From Burkholderiales bacterium (GTDB taxonomy: Bacteria; Pseudomonadota; Gammaproteobacteria; Burkholderiales; JAEUOS01): a stretch of 64,000 nt of DNA. The stretch is from positions 186,001 to 250,000 of the forward strand of contig JAEUOR010000002.1 in NCBI GenBank assembly GCA_016790635.1. The letters are read 5' to 3'. Below the pieces are notes generated by a model. That model was not told where the DNA came from and did no database searches. It was given only the letters and a program-made list of their open reading frames with translations. This document shows, piece after piece, positions 1 through 8,321 of this stretch; positions within the stretch are counted from its first letter, which is position 1, and every line of letters begins with the position of its first letter. Position numbers and translations under genes: made by a program.

Positions 1-200
1 CCGGCACGCCGCAGGCGGTTGTCAACAGCTATCTCGCGGCGCTGGTCAAGACCCAGGCCGACCCGGACCTGAAGGAACGCTTCAACGGCCTGGGCGTGGA
101 TGCGCAGGTGAGCACGCAGGAGGAGTTCCGCACCTTCCTGGCCGCCGAGCGCGCCATGTACGCCAAGCTCGTCGCCGACAACAACATCAAGGCGGAGTGA
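1..200 (+). CDS. Bug-family TTT solute receptor, C-terminal fragment
   Basis: This is the last 65 codons of a gene that begins outside the window, read in the frame of codons starting at base 3 and ending in TGA at 198-200. It carries the usual Bug C-terminal pattern: a GTP turn, a helix with V-N-S-Y, an ADPDLKERF-like segment and a closing helix ending NNIKAE. Bug proteins are periplasmic receptors for carboxylates, used by tripartite tricarboxylate transporters. The next gene starts at GTG 197, overlapping this stop, so the two are probably cotranscribed. The family is confident; the ligand is unknown. Confidence 0.8.
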   Translation, partial: GTPQAVVNSYLAALVKTQADPDLKERFNGLGVDAQVSTQEEFRTFLAAERAMYAKLVADNNIKAE

Positions 201-1111
201 GCGTGTCCGCCATTCCCGGCGTCGATGAGTCAGGGCTGCCGAGCCGGCGGGTGCCGTATTCGGCCATCGTCGATCGGCCGGCCCTGGTTGGCCCGGACGG
301 CGCGCGCTTGCTGGTGTGGATCATCGTCAATGTCGAGCACTGGAGCATGGAGCGCGCGATGCCGCGCATGGTGCTCTCGCCGCCCATGGGCCAGCCGCTC
401 AAGCCCGACCTGCCCAACTGGGCCTGGCACGAGTACGGCATGCGTGTCGGCTACTGGCGCCTGCACGAGGCGCTGGCCGCGCGCGGCATCGTGCCGACGC
501 TCGCCATCAACGGCGTGGTGTGCAGGAGCTATCCGCGCATCGCCACGGCCGCCAGGGATGCCGGCTGGGAATTCATGGGCCACGGCTACGTGCAGGGGCC
601 GATGCACGCGCTGCCCGACCAGCGCGCGGCGATCGCCGACACCGTCGCCGCGATCCGCGATTTCACGGGGCGCGCGCCGAAGGGTTGGGAAAGCCCCGGC
701 CTGACCGAGACCGCCGAGACCATCGACCACCTCTCCGAGGCCGGTATCGAGTACGTTGCCGACTGGGTGTTCGACGACCAGCCGGTGTGGATCCCGGCCA
801 AGCCGCGTCCGGTGCTTTCGGTGCCCTATAGCGTGGAGGTCAACGACATTCCGATGATGGTGCTGCAAAGCCACAGCGGGGAGGAGCTTTTCCTGCGCGG
901 CGTGGCGCAATGCGATCGCCTGTGGGCCGAGGGCGAGCGCATCACGCGGGTCATGGCCATCAGCGTGCATCCCTACATCACCGGTGTGCCGCACCGCATC
1001 GGCGCCTTCGAGCGCCTGCTGGACAACGTCGCGGCGCGTCCCGGCGTCGCCATCCGCACCGGCGAAGCGATCGCCGACTGGTACCGCGCCCAGGTGCCGG
1101 CGCCAAAGTAA
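197..1111 (+). CDS. Polysaccharide deacetylase family protein, PuuE (allantoinase)-like
   Basis: 304 aa. The fold resembles NodB-type carbohydrate esterases, but the usual TFDDG motif is replaced by VNVEHW and the metal-site histidine motif reads GHGYVQG, as in the PuuE/allantoinase-like subgroup. A WESPGLTET segment matches the conserved R/ESPG region of that subgroup. There is no signal peptide, so the protein is probably cytoplasmic and acts on a small amide rather than a cell-wall polymer. The GTG start overlaps the upstream Bug stop and a TetR gene follows after 5 bp, suggesting a small catabolic unit. The substrate is not determinable. Confidence 0.75.
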   Translation: MSVSAIPGVDESGLPSRRVPYSAIVDRPALVGPDGARLLVWIIVNVEHWSMERAMPRMVLSPPMGQPLKPDLPNWAWHEYGMRVGYWRLHEALAARGIVPTLAINGVVCRSYPRIATAARDAGWEFMGHGYVQGPMHALPDQRAAIADTVAAIRDFTGRAPKGWESPGLTETAETIDHLSEAGIEYVADWVFDDQPVWIPAKPRPVLSVPYSVEVNDIPMMVLQSHSGEELFLRGVAQCDRLWAEGERITRVMAISVHPYITGVPHRIGAFERLLDNVAARPGVAIRTGEAIADWYRAQVPAPK

Positions 1112-1116
1112 GCGGC

Positions 1117-1824
1117 ATGCCGAAACAGGTCGCCACCCGGCGCACCCCGCGCGAGCGCCTGTCGCCGGCCGAACGCGAGCAGCGCATCGTCGAAGGCGCA
1201 ATCGCCTATTTCTCGGAAGCAGGGTTCGCCGGCCAGACGCGCGAGCTGTCGCGCCGCCTCGGTGTCACACAGCCGCTCCTGTACCGCTACTTCCCGTCCA
1301 AGCAGGCGTTGATCGAGCGCGTCTACCGCACTGTCTTCGAGGGGCGCTGGAACCCGCAATGGCTGGACCTGCTGCGCGATCGCAGCCGGCCGCTGCGCGA
1401 ACGCCTCATCGAGTTCTATCGCCAGTACTCGGAAGCCACCTACCGGCCCGAGTGGATCCGCATCTACATGCACGCCGGCCTGGCGGACCCGGCCCTCAAC
1501 CGCCGCTACATCAGCCTCATTCGCCGCGAACTGATGCCCGTGTACTGCCGCGAACTGCGCGACTACTGCCGCGTGCGCGACGACAAGGCGCCGGTCACGG
1601 GCGAGGAAATGGAATTCGCCTGGAACCTGCACGGCGGGCTCTTTTATTACGCGATGCGCCGCGACGTCTACCAGATCCGCATGGAGGTGGACTTCATGGA
1701 CAAGGCCGCCTACGCGATCGATACGTTTCTTGCGGGCGCGAAGATCACGTATCCGCGACTTCTCGCGGCGCGCGTGCCGGTCGCTCGCCCTGGTCAGCCC
1801 GCTAAGCGCACCAGCAGGGCTTAG
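1117..1824 (+). CDS. TetR/AcrR family transcriptional regulator
   Basis: 235 aa from ATG 1117. The N-terminal helix-turn-helix is clear at about residues 30-75 (TRELSRRLGVTQPLLYRYFPSK), with the typical LYRYF-x-SK-x-x-L ending. The C-terminal ligand domain is not assignable to a subfamily. It follows the deacetylase gene by 5 bp and converges with the minus-strand hydroxyacid dehydrogenase, so it may regulate either neighbour. No obvious operator was seen next to it. Confidence 0.85.
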   Translation: MPKQVATRRTPRERLSPAEREQRIVEGAIAYFSEAGFAGQTRELSRRLGVTQPLLYRYFPSKQALIERVYRTVFEGRWNPQWLDLLRDRSRPLRERLIEFYRQYSEATYRPEWIRIYMHAGLADPALNRRYISLIRRELMPVYCRELRDYCRVRDDKAPVTGEEMEFAWNLHGGLFYYAMRRDVYQIRMEVDFMDKAAYAIDTFLAGAKITYPRLLAARVPVARPGQPAKRTSRA

Positions 1825-1878
1825 GCCGCGTCGGCTTCATGGCCGGCGGCTCGTCCGGGCCGGCGGGCATTGATCAGT

Positions 1879-2874
1879 TCAGGGTCGCAGCACCCGAGCC
1901 AGTCGCGTGGCAGCAGCCGAGTTGACGGAGCCTTTGGGAAAACGCCCTTGCAGGATCTCCGCCGCTTGCGCCACCGTTTCCAACGCCTGATGCTCGATGG
2001 CCTGCGGCGTGAGCCCGGCCAGGTGCGGCGTGGCGATGACCTTGGGGTGGCGCGCAAGCGCGGGTGTCGGCATCTGGTCGGGCGCGCGGCCGACGTCCAT
2101 TGCGCAGCCGGCCAGGTGAGCGCTGTCGAGCACGCGCAAGAGCGCCGCTTCATCGACCAGGTTGCCGCGCGAGGCGTTGATGAACAACGCGCCGGGCTTC
2201 ATGCGCGCGAAGGCGGCGTCGTTCATGAGATTCTCGGTGGCTTCGTTGGCCACTGCGAGGCAGACGACGTAGTCCGAATCGGCCAGCAGTTCTTCCTGTG
2301 AAACCTGGGTGATGCCGGACGCTTCTGCCTTGGCGAACGGGTCGCAGACCAGCACGCGCATGCCGAAGGCGACGCCGATCGGGCACAGGTGGCGGGCGAT
2401 CTGTCCGTAGCCGATGACGCCGAGCGTCGCGCCCTGCAGTTGGCGACCCATGGGCGGGACCGGAACCTGGCCTTGATGGTAAGCGGTTGCCATCGCCGTC
2501 ATCGAGCGCGACAAATCGACCATCGCGCCGATGATCCATTCCGAGACCGAGGCGATGAACCCCGCGCTGGCCTGGGTGACGAGGATGCCGTGGCGGCTCG
2601 CGGCATTGACGTCGACGTTGCGAATGTCGATTGCGCAGCGCGAGAAGGCAGCCAGATTCGGCAGGCGGGCAAACAGGTCCTCGCCGGCCGCGGTCTGGCG
2701 GTAGGAGACGATGAGTTCGCAGTCGCGTGCGAGGTCGGCGATCTCGTCGACCGTGAGTTCGCGCGCCGCGGGATTGCGCACCACCTCGCCCAGCGCCGCG
2801 AGTCCCGCCAGGGCGCGAGCACCGTAGTAGCGCTCGAAGGCGTCGGGCGGGTGGGTGAGGAAGATGCGCGCCAT
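1879..2874 (-). CDS. D-isomer-specific 2-hydroxyacid dehydrogenase
   Basis: 331 aa starting MARIFLTHPP. The Rossmann motif is GVIGYGQIARHL, followed by the D-2-hydroxyacid dehydrogenase signature region ending FINASRGNLVDE and a late catalytic stretch ATPHLAGLT carrying the histidine. It is expected to reduce a 2-keto acid or oxidise a D-2-hydroxy acid with NAD(P)H in the cytoplasm. It lies 17 bp downstream of the PcaD-like hydrolase and probably shares its transcript with that gene and the amidohydrolase. The reading frame stays open further upstream, but similarity to the family begins at this ATG. Confidence 0.85.
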   Translation of the reverse strand: MARIFLTHPPDAFERYYGARALAGLAALGEVVRNPAARELTVDEIADLARDCELIVSYRQTAAGEDLFARLPNLAAFSRCAIDIRNVDVNAASRHGILVTQASAGFIASVSEWIIGAMVDLSRSMTAMATAYHQGQVPVPPMGRQLQGATLGVIGYGQIARHLCPIGVAFGMRVLVCDPFAKAEASGITQVSQEELLADSDYVVCLAVANEATENLMNDAAFARMKPGALFINASRGNLVDEAALLRVLDSAHLAGCAMDVGRAPDQMPTPALARHPKVIATPHLAGLTPQAIEHQALETVAQAAEILQGRFPKGSVNSAAATRLARVLRP

Positions 2875-2891
2875 GTCCGGTTTGCCTAAGG

Positions 2892-3680
2892 CTAGTTGCC
2901 GACGCGGTCGAGGAAGGCCAGCATGGCGCGGTTGTAGATCTCGGCTTGCTCGATGTTCGACAGGTGCGAGGCTTTCGGGATGACGAGCAGTTCCGAACCC
3001 GGCAGGTTTTCGTGGATGGCGCGTGCCTGCGAGACCGGGGTGCCCATGTCCTCCTCGCCGACGATCACCAGTGCGGGCAGCTTGATTTCCTTGAGGCGAT
3101 GGGTGAGGTCGATCGAAGCGATGGCCGGTCCGCAGCCGCAATAGCCCGCGGCCGGGGTGGCGGCGATGACCTTGCCGATTCTTGCCATCACTTCCGGTTG
3201 CGCGGCGCGGTAGGGGTCGGTGAACCAGCGCGCCAGGGTGCCATCGACCAGGGCGGCCATTCCTTTCGTCCTGGCGATCTGTATGCGCTCGCCCCACATC
3301 TGCGCGGCGTTGTCCGGGCGGCGGCTGGTGGTGTCGGCCAGGATCAGGCTCTTGAAGATGCCCGGGTGGCGCAGCGCGAAGGCCTGGCCGATCATGCCGC
3401 CCATCGAAAGGCCCATCCAGTGGGTCTGCTTTACGCCGAGGGTGTCCAGCAATCCCTTGACATCGTCGGCCATCTCCTCAAGGGTGTAGGGCCGGTCGGG
3501 CGCATCCGAGCCGCCGTGGCCGCGCGTGTCGAAGCGCAGCACCGTGAAGCGGCTCTTGAGCACCGCCATCTGCGGGTCCCACATCGAACTGTCGCAGGCG
3601 AGCGAGTGCGAGAGGGTGATCCATGGGCCGCTGCCCTCGACGCTGTATTCGATCTGGATGCCGTTGACGTTGGCTTTCAT
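2892..3680 (-). CDS. Alpha/beta hydrolase, 3-oxoadipate enol-lactonase (PcaD)-like
   Basis: 262 aa with a good Shine-Dalgarno (GGAGACC) before ATG 3680. It starts with an N-G-I-x-I-x-Y strand typical of PcaD-like enzymes and has RFDTRGHGGSDAP, the nucleophile elbow GLSMGG (Ser92), VGEEDMGTP for the acid and ASHLSNIEQ for the catalytic histidine, so the triad looks intact. Length and motifs match 3-oxoadipate enol-lactonases, but there is no pca operon here. It sits between an ACMSD-like amidohydrolase and a hydroxyacid dehydrogenase, which suggests hydrolysis of a lactone or ester in a ring-cleavage-type route. Confidence 0.8.
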   Translation of the reverse strand: MKANVNGIQIEYSVEGSGPWITLSHSLACDSSMWDPQMAVLKSRFTVLRFDTRGHGGSDAPDRPYTLEEMADDVKGLLDTLGVKQTHWMGLSMGGMIGQAFALRHPGIFKSLILADTTSRRPDNAAQMWGERIQIARTKGMAALVDGTLARWFTDPYRAAQPEVMARIGKVIAATPAAGYCGCGPAIASIDLTHRLKEIKLPALVIVGEEDMGTPVSQARAIHENLPGSELLVIPKASHLSNIEQAEIYNRAMLAFLDRVGN

Positions 3681-3711
3681 GGAAGGTCTCCGCAGTGATG
3701 GGTGATGTGGA

Positions 3712-4893
3712 CTACTTTGTCTTGATCTTGAGCAGGCGTGCCGCGTTGCCGCCGCGCACGAAGTCGGCATCGGCGCGCTTCAAGCGCGCGGCCTGGATCG
3801 TGCCGAGCGGGTCGTAGTCTCCCATGTCGTAGGGATAGTCGGTGCCGAGCACGACGTGATCGGCACCGAAACGCTCGACCAGGCGCTTCAGCATCAGCGG
3901 GTCGTGGGTGATGGTGTCGAAGGTGAATTTCTCGAGGTAGGTTGAAGGCGGCCGCTTGATCACCGTTCGTGTATCGGGCCGCGCATGCCAGGCATGATCC
4001 ATGCGCGCCCAGTAGTGGGCGACGTAGGCGCCGCCGTGGGCGACGACGAACTTGAGTTTGGGATGGCGCGCCACCACGCCGTCGAAGATCAGGTGCGCGA
4101 CCGCGACGGTCGATTCGAGCGGGTTGCCGATGACGTTGTTGAAGTAATGGTGGGTCAAGCGGTCGGCCGGCGACCAGCCCAGCGGATGCATGAAGATCAC
4201 CACCCCCAGTTCGGCAGCGCGGGCGAAGAATTTCTCCAGCTTGAGTGCCGGGTCGGTCAGGTTGCGGCCGTTGACGCTGGTGCAGATCTCGATACCGCGA
4301 AAGCCCAGGGACTTGACGCAGTATTCAAGCTCCTTCACCGCCAGCTCCACATCCTGCAGCGGCACCGAGCCCATGCCGACGAAGCGGTCGGGATGATCAG
4401 CGGCGAGTTTGGCAATGCCGTGGTTGACTTCGCGCGTGAGCTCCGCACCCAGGCCGGGTTCGGTCCAGTAGAGGAAATGGTAGGGCGCCGGGCACACCGC
4501 CTGGATGTCGATGCCCATGTTGTCCATGTCCTTCAGGCGCACTTCGACCCCGGTCAGGCGCGGCGCGCGGTCGCGCATCTGCGCGACGTTGGTCGCGCGC
4601 GTGATGTCGTCGGCGTAGACCGTGGTCGGGTCGTACTGGCCCGGGTTCAGGTGCGCGATCTTCGCGTTGACCGCCGGATTCAGGTAGTGGCAGTGCATGT
4701 CGACGACCTTGGCGCCGCCCTTGATGCGGCGCGCGATCGGTCGCGTCGGCAGGGCGCCGGCGCGCGGCAGGGGCGAGACCGGACGCCCGCCGGTCTTGCG
4801 CGACGGGGCCTTGGCGGCCGCCAGCGCGAAGGTCCGGCGACCGGCGTGGCCGTGGGTCGGGTCGGTGCAACCCGGGGTGCAGGTGTAGAACAT
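3712..4893 (-). CDS. Amidohydrolase family protein, aminocarboxymuconate-semialdehyde decarboxylase (ACMSD)-like
   Basis: 393 aa from ATG 4893, chosen because a GAGGAG ribosome site precedes it. The metal-binding DMHCHYL (HxH) lies near residue 65, a central HGGAYVAHYW and a late LGTDYPYDMGDYDP with the conserved Asp. This pattern is typical of ACMSD-type decarboxylases and hydrolases acting on ring-cleavage products. The first 60 residues are an unusual proline/arginine-rich extension with two cysteines and an RRTFALAAA stretch. That stretch is only weakly Tat-like because the hydrophobic segment is short. It probably forms a unit with the hydrolase and dehydrogenase genes downstream. Confidence 0.82.
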   Translation of the reverse strand: MFYTCTPGCTDPTHGHAGRRTFALAAAKAPSRKTGGRPVSPLPRAGALPTRPIARRIKGGAKVVDMHCHYLNPAVNAKIAHLNPGQYDPTTVYADDITRATNVAQMRDRAPRLTGVEVRLKDMDNMGIDIQAVCPAPYHFLYWTEPGLGAELTREVNHGIAKLAADHPDRFVGMGSVPLQDVELAVKELEYCVKSLGFRGIEICTSVNGRNLTDPALKLEKFFARAAELGVVIFMHPLGWSPADRLTHHYFNNVIGNPLESTVAVAHLIFDGVVARHPKLKFVVAHGGAYVAHYWARMDHAWHARPDTRTVIKRPPSTYLEKFTFDTITHDPLMLKRLVERFGADHVVLGTDYPYDMGDYDPLGTIQAARLKRADADFVRGGNAARLLKIKTK

Positions 4894-5046
4894 CGCATCT
4901 CCTCGAACGGACAAAGCATGCGCCCGGCGGGCGCCTTGTTTATCCAGCGATAATCGGTGGTACATTAGACGGCGGCTGTGCGGCGCCTGTCAAATCTGCA
5001 GCGGTCGCGGCGCAGGGGCCATGCGGGGCCAAGCGGGGGAGAGAGG

Positions 5047-5946
5047 ATGCGGGCTGGAATTGCCGGAACCGGGCGCATGGGCGCGGCGATCGCCGAGCGC
5101 CTCATCGCCGAGGGAGTTGCAGTCACGGTCTGGAACCGCACGCCAGCGCGGGCCGACGCGCTGCGAGCGCGCGGCGCAGACGTCGCGGCGACGCCGCGCG
5201 ATCTGGCCAGAAGCGTCGATGTCGTCATTACCATCCTGTCCGATGCCGCGGCGTTCGAATCCGTCTACGGCGGTGCCGACGGACTGCTCGCGGGCATCGC
5301 CGGGCGCCTTGTGGTCGAGATGAGCACGGTGCGGCCGCAGGAACAGCGCTCGCTCGCCGGGCGCATCGCGGCGGCGGGCGGCACCCCGGTCGAGTGCCCG
5401 GTCGGCGGCACGGTCGGGCCTGCGCGCGAAGGCAAGCTCTTCGGATTCGCGGGTGGCGAGCCTGACGCGGTGGCGCATGCGCGACCGCTGCTTGAAAAAC
5501 TGTGCCGGCGCATCGAGCATGTCGGCCCCATCGGCGCCGGAGCGGCGATGAAGCTCGCGATCAACCTGCCGCTGATGGTCTACTGGCAGGCGCTGGGCGA
5601 GGCCTGGGGCCTTATCGACACGTTGGGCCTGGAACCCGAGCGCGTCGTTTCCATCCTGGCAGACACTTCCGGGGCGCCGGCCATGCTCAAGAACCGCGGG
5701 CCCGCGATTGCCCAGGCGTTTGCTGCCGGCCGTGCCGGCGCGCCGTCGGTCGACATCGTCACCATGCGCAAGGACGTGCGCGCCATGATCGACGAAGGCG
5801 CCGCGCTGAAACGCGCGATGCCGGTTGCGAGCGCCGTGCTTGCCGCTTTCGACGCGGCCATCCGTGCCGGTCAAGGGGCGTCGGACTGCACCGGCATGCC
5901 GCTTTGGTGGGTGCGGGATGGCGCGCGCTCAAGCGCCGGGAATTGA
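5047..5946 (+). CDS. NAD(P)-dependent 3-hydroxyisobutyrate dehydrogenase-like oxidoreductase
   Basis: 299 aa. Start ATG 5047 follows a GGGGGAGAGAGG ribosome site. The N-terminal dinucleotide motif is AGIAGTGRMGAAIAERL, followed by PVGGTVGPAREGKL, which corresponds to the substrate-site P-V-S-G-G motif (a valine replaces the usual serine), and by a catalytic-lysine helix GAAMKLAINL. The family reduces or oxidises short 3-hydroxy acids or succinic/glyoxylic semialdehydes. It is transcribed divergently from the ACMSD-like gene. The specific substrate is unknown. Confidence 0.82.
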   Translation: MRAGIAGTGRMGAAIAERLIAEGVAVTVWNRTPARADALRARGADVAATPRDLARSVDVVITILSDAAAFESVYGGADGLLAGIAGRLVVEMSTVRPQEQRSLAGRIAAAGGTPVECPVGGTVGPAREGKLFGFAGGEPDAVAHARPLLEKLCRRIEHVGPIGAGAAMKLAINLPLMVYWQALGEAWGLIDTLGLEPERVVSILADTSGAPAMLKNRGPAIAQAFAAGRAGAPSVDIVTMRKDVRAMIDEGAALKRAMPVASAVLAAFDAAIRAGQGASDCTGMPLWWVRDGARSSAGN

Positions 5947-5957
5947 TCCTTTTCGTC

Positions 5958-5985
5958 TTGCACGCAGACCAAAACCTGATAATCT
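5958..5985 (+). promoter_or_regulatory. Candidate sigma70 promoter for the liv operon
   Basis: A -35-like TTGCAC (5958-5963) and a -10-like TAATCT (5980-5985) are separated by 16 bp, about 85 bases before the GTG start of the substrate-binding gene. The placement fits the only sizeable gap upstream of this operon. It was called by eye. Confidence 0.4.
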
Positions 5986-6070
5986 CGCGCGACATTGAAG
6001 GCGGGGCAAGGACCCCGCCCGTGACCGCCAACCAAGTTGTCGATCCCTCTTTTCTCAAGGAGACATTGCC

Positions 6071-7342
6071 GTGAAATCCAGTCGATTCGCCGGTGCCCGC
6101 GGGCGCCGTACCTTCCTGGCTGCCTCAGGCGCGCTCGCCGCGGCCGCCTCCACCGGAATCAAGGCGCAGGGCGCGCCGATCAAGATCGGACTCTCGATCG
6201 CGCAGACCGGCGGCCTCGGCGCCGGCGGCAAGGCGGCGCTCCTCGGGCAGCAGATCTGGCGTGACGACGTCAACGCCAAGGGCGGGTTGCTGGGGCGCAA
6301 GGTCGAATTGGTGGTCTACGACGACCAGTCCAACCCGGCCACCACCCCGGGCATCTACACCAAGCTGCTCGATGTCGACAAGGTCGACCTGCTGGTCGCT
6401 CCCTACGGGACCAACCCGACCGCGCCGATCATGCCGCTGGTCAAGCAGCGCCAGCTGCTGCTGATCGGCAACTTCTCGTTCGAGGTCAACGAGAAGGTGC
6501 AGCACGACATGTGGTTCAACAACAGCCCGTGGAACGACTCGGTCTCGTGGTCGATCGGATTCATGGAACTGGCCAAGAAGCGTGGCGCCAAGTCAGTGGC
6601 GTTTCTCGCGGCGGACGCCGAGTTTTCGCAGAACCTGGTGACCGGTGCGCGCAACCTGGCCAAGCATCAGGGTCTCAACGCGGTCTACGACCAGAAGTAT
6701 CCGCCCAACACGACCGACTTCTCGGCCATGATTCGCGCCCTCAAGGCGACCAAGCCGGACATCGTCTTCGTCATGTCCTATCCGAGCGAGTCGGTCGCGA
6801 TCGTGCGCGCGGTCAACGAGATCGGGCTGGGCGAGAACGTCAAGCTCTTCGGCGGCGGCATGGTCGGCCTGCAGTTCGGCCCGATCATGGAGTCCCTGGG
6901 CAGCCAGTTGAACGGCATCGTCAATTTCCATTCGTATGTGCCGGAAAAGACGGTCAACTACCCGGGCGTGGGCGATTTCCTCAAGCGCTATGCCGAGCGC
7001 GCCAAGGTCGAGAAGGTCGATCCGCTGGGCTTCTACCTGCCGCCTTACAACTATGCGATCGGGCAGATCATCGAGGCGGCGGTCACGGCCACCAAGAGCC
7101 TGGACCAGAAGCAGCTGGCTGGCTGGCTGCGAGCCAACGAAGTCAAGACCATCGTCGGCCCCATGTCGTGGGGCAAGAATGGCGAGTGGCGCATCCCGCG
7201 CGTTCTCATGGTTCAGTTCCAGGGCATCAAGGACAAGAACCTCGAGCAGTATCGGCAACCCGGCAGGCAGGTCATCCTGTATCCGGAAAACGTCAAGTCC
7301 GGTGAGCTCAAGTTTCCTTACGAAAAGGCACGCAAGGCCTGA
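6071..7342 (+). CDS. ABC transporter substrate-binding protein, branched-chain amino acid type (LivK-like)
   Basis: 423 aa from GTG 6071, with AAGGAGA eight bases upstream. The N-terminus has twin arginines (GRRTFLAASG) and an AxA-type cleavage region near SGIKAQG-like residues, suggesting Tat export. The mature part begins PIKIGLSIAQTG and continues as a type I periplasmic binding fold with an NNSPWNDS-like region and a KxPDxVF motif. The subfamily often binds aromatic or other organic acids rather than leucine. It is the first gene of the importer operon 6071-11436 and is separated from the permease genes by a hairpin. Confidence 0.88.
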   Translation: MKSSRFAGARGRRTFLAASGALAAAASTGIKAQGAPIKIGLSIAQTGGLGAGGKAALLGQQIWRDDVNAKGGLLGRKVELVVYDDQSNPATTPGIYTKLLDVDKVDLLVAPYGTNPTAPIMPLVKQRQLLLIGNFSFEVNEKVQHDMWFNNSPWNDSVSWSIGFMELAKKRGAKSVAFLAADAEFSQNLVTGARNLAKHQGLNAVYDQKYPPNTTDFSAMIRALKATKPDIVFVMSYPSESVAIVRAVNEIGLGENVKLFGGGMVGLQFGPIMESLGSQLNGIVNFHSYVPEKTVNYPGVGDFLKRYAERAKVEKVDPLGFYLPPYNYAIGQIIEAAVTATKSLDQKQLAGWLRANEVKTIVGPMSWGKNGEWRIPRVLMVQFQGIKDKNLEQYRQPGRQVILYPENVKSGELKFPYEKARKA

Positions 7343-7350
7343 CGGCTTCT

Positions 7351-7382
7351 GCGCGGGGCGGTTTCCGTCCCGCGCCTTTTCT
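7351..7382 (+). terminator. Intra-operon hairpin with T-rich tail (attenuator-like)
   Basis: GCGCGGG at 7351-7357 pairs with CCCGCGC at 7369-7375, and CTTTTCT follows at once. It lies between the binding-protein gene and the first permease gene. A partial terminator at this place is a common way to keep the receptor more abundant than the membrane subunits. Confidence 0.5.
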
Positions 7383-7396
7383 GCAAGGGACAACGC

Positions 7397-8275
7397 ATGC
7401 TGTTCACCTTTGACCTGCTCCTGGGAGCCGTGGTCTTCGGCCTCTTGATCGGGTGCTTCTACGCGGCTGTGTCGATCGGCCTTTCGGTGGCCTTCGGCTT
7501 GCTCGACGTGCCGCACATCGCTCATCCTGCCTTCCTGGTGGCCGGCGCTTACGGCACCTGGTTGCTGGCAGGCTTCGGCTGGGACCCCATCGTCGCCGGC
7601 CTGGTCCTGTCGGTGCCTTTTTTCTTCCTCGGCGTCGCGATGTACCGCATCTACCACGTGACCTTCGAGAAGCGGGGTTCGGATGCGGGATTGCGCGGGC
7701 TGGCCTTCTTTTTCGGCATTGCCTTCATCATCGAGATTGCCCTGATCCTGGCGGTTGGCGTCGATCAACGCCTGGTGGAGGCGCCGTACATCGGCCAGGC
7801 GATCGACCTCACCGACGACCTGCGCGTGCCGATGCGCCTCCTGGTCGCCTTCGGTTGCGCCTTGCTGCTTACCGTGGCGTTGAGCCTCTACCTGGGCAAG
7901 ACCTTCATGGGGCGTGCCATCAAGGCGGTGGCGCAGGACCAGATCGCACTCTCGCTCATGGGGGCGGACCCGGTCAAGGTCAAGCAATGGGCCTTCGGCA
8001 TCGCCACCGCGGTGACTGCCGTGGCAGGAGCGCTCCTGATCATCGTCGGACCGGTCGATCCCCAACTCGGGCGCCTCTACATCGGCCGCACCTTTTGCGT
8101 GGTCGTGCTGGCCGGCCTGGGCAGCATGAGCGGCACGGTGGTTGCCGCGCTGATCCTCGGCGTGGCTGAAAACATCGTGCTGACTTTCTTCGGGGCGTCA
8201 TGGGCGCCCGCAGTCGCCTTCGGACTGCTGCTGATTGTTCTGGGCGTGCGTCCACAGGGGCTGTTCGGACGTTGA
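7397..8275 (+). CDS. Branched-chain amino acid type ABC permease (LivH-like)
   Basis: 292 aa and almost entirely hydrophobic, with about eight membrane segments. It contains the LivH-type loop GRAIKAVAQDQIALSLMGADPVKV, including the EAA-like region before the last helices, and ends in a short hydrophilic tail GVRPQGLFGR typical of the family. ATG 7397 follows AAGGGACAACGC. It forms the inner-membrane channel with the LivM-like protein, but the two genes are separated here by a cupin gene. Confidence 0.88.
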   Translation: MLFTFDLLLGAVVFGLLIGCFYAAVSIGLSVAFGLLDVPHIAHPAFLVAGAYGTWLLAGFGWDPIVAGLVLSVPFFFLGVAMYRIYHVTFEKRGSDAGLRGLAFFFGIAFIIEIALILAVGVDQRLVEAPYIGQAIDLTDDLRVPMRLLVAFGCALLLTVALSLYLGKTFMGRAIKAVAQDQIALSLMGADPVKVKQWAFGIATAVTAVAGALLIIVGPVDPQLGRLYIGRTFCVVVLAGLGSMSGTVVAALILGVAENIVLTFFGASWAPAVAFGLLLIVLGVRPQGLFGR

Positions 8276-8321
8276 ACAACGAGGCTCTTGCGCACCCCAA
8301 GTGCCCGCAATGGAGATGAGC

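Noticed and set aside
4920..4934. GCGCCC-GGC-GGGCGC stem with CTTGTTT as a terminator
   Set aside because: It sits in the divergent promoter region with no upstream plus-strand gene to terminate.
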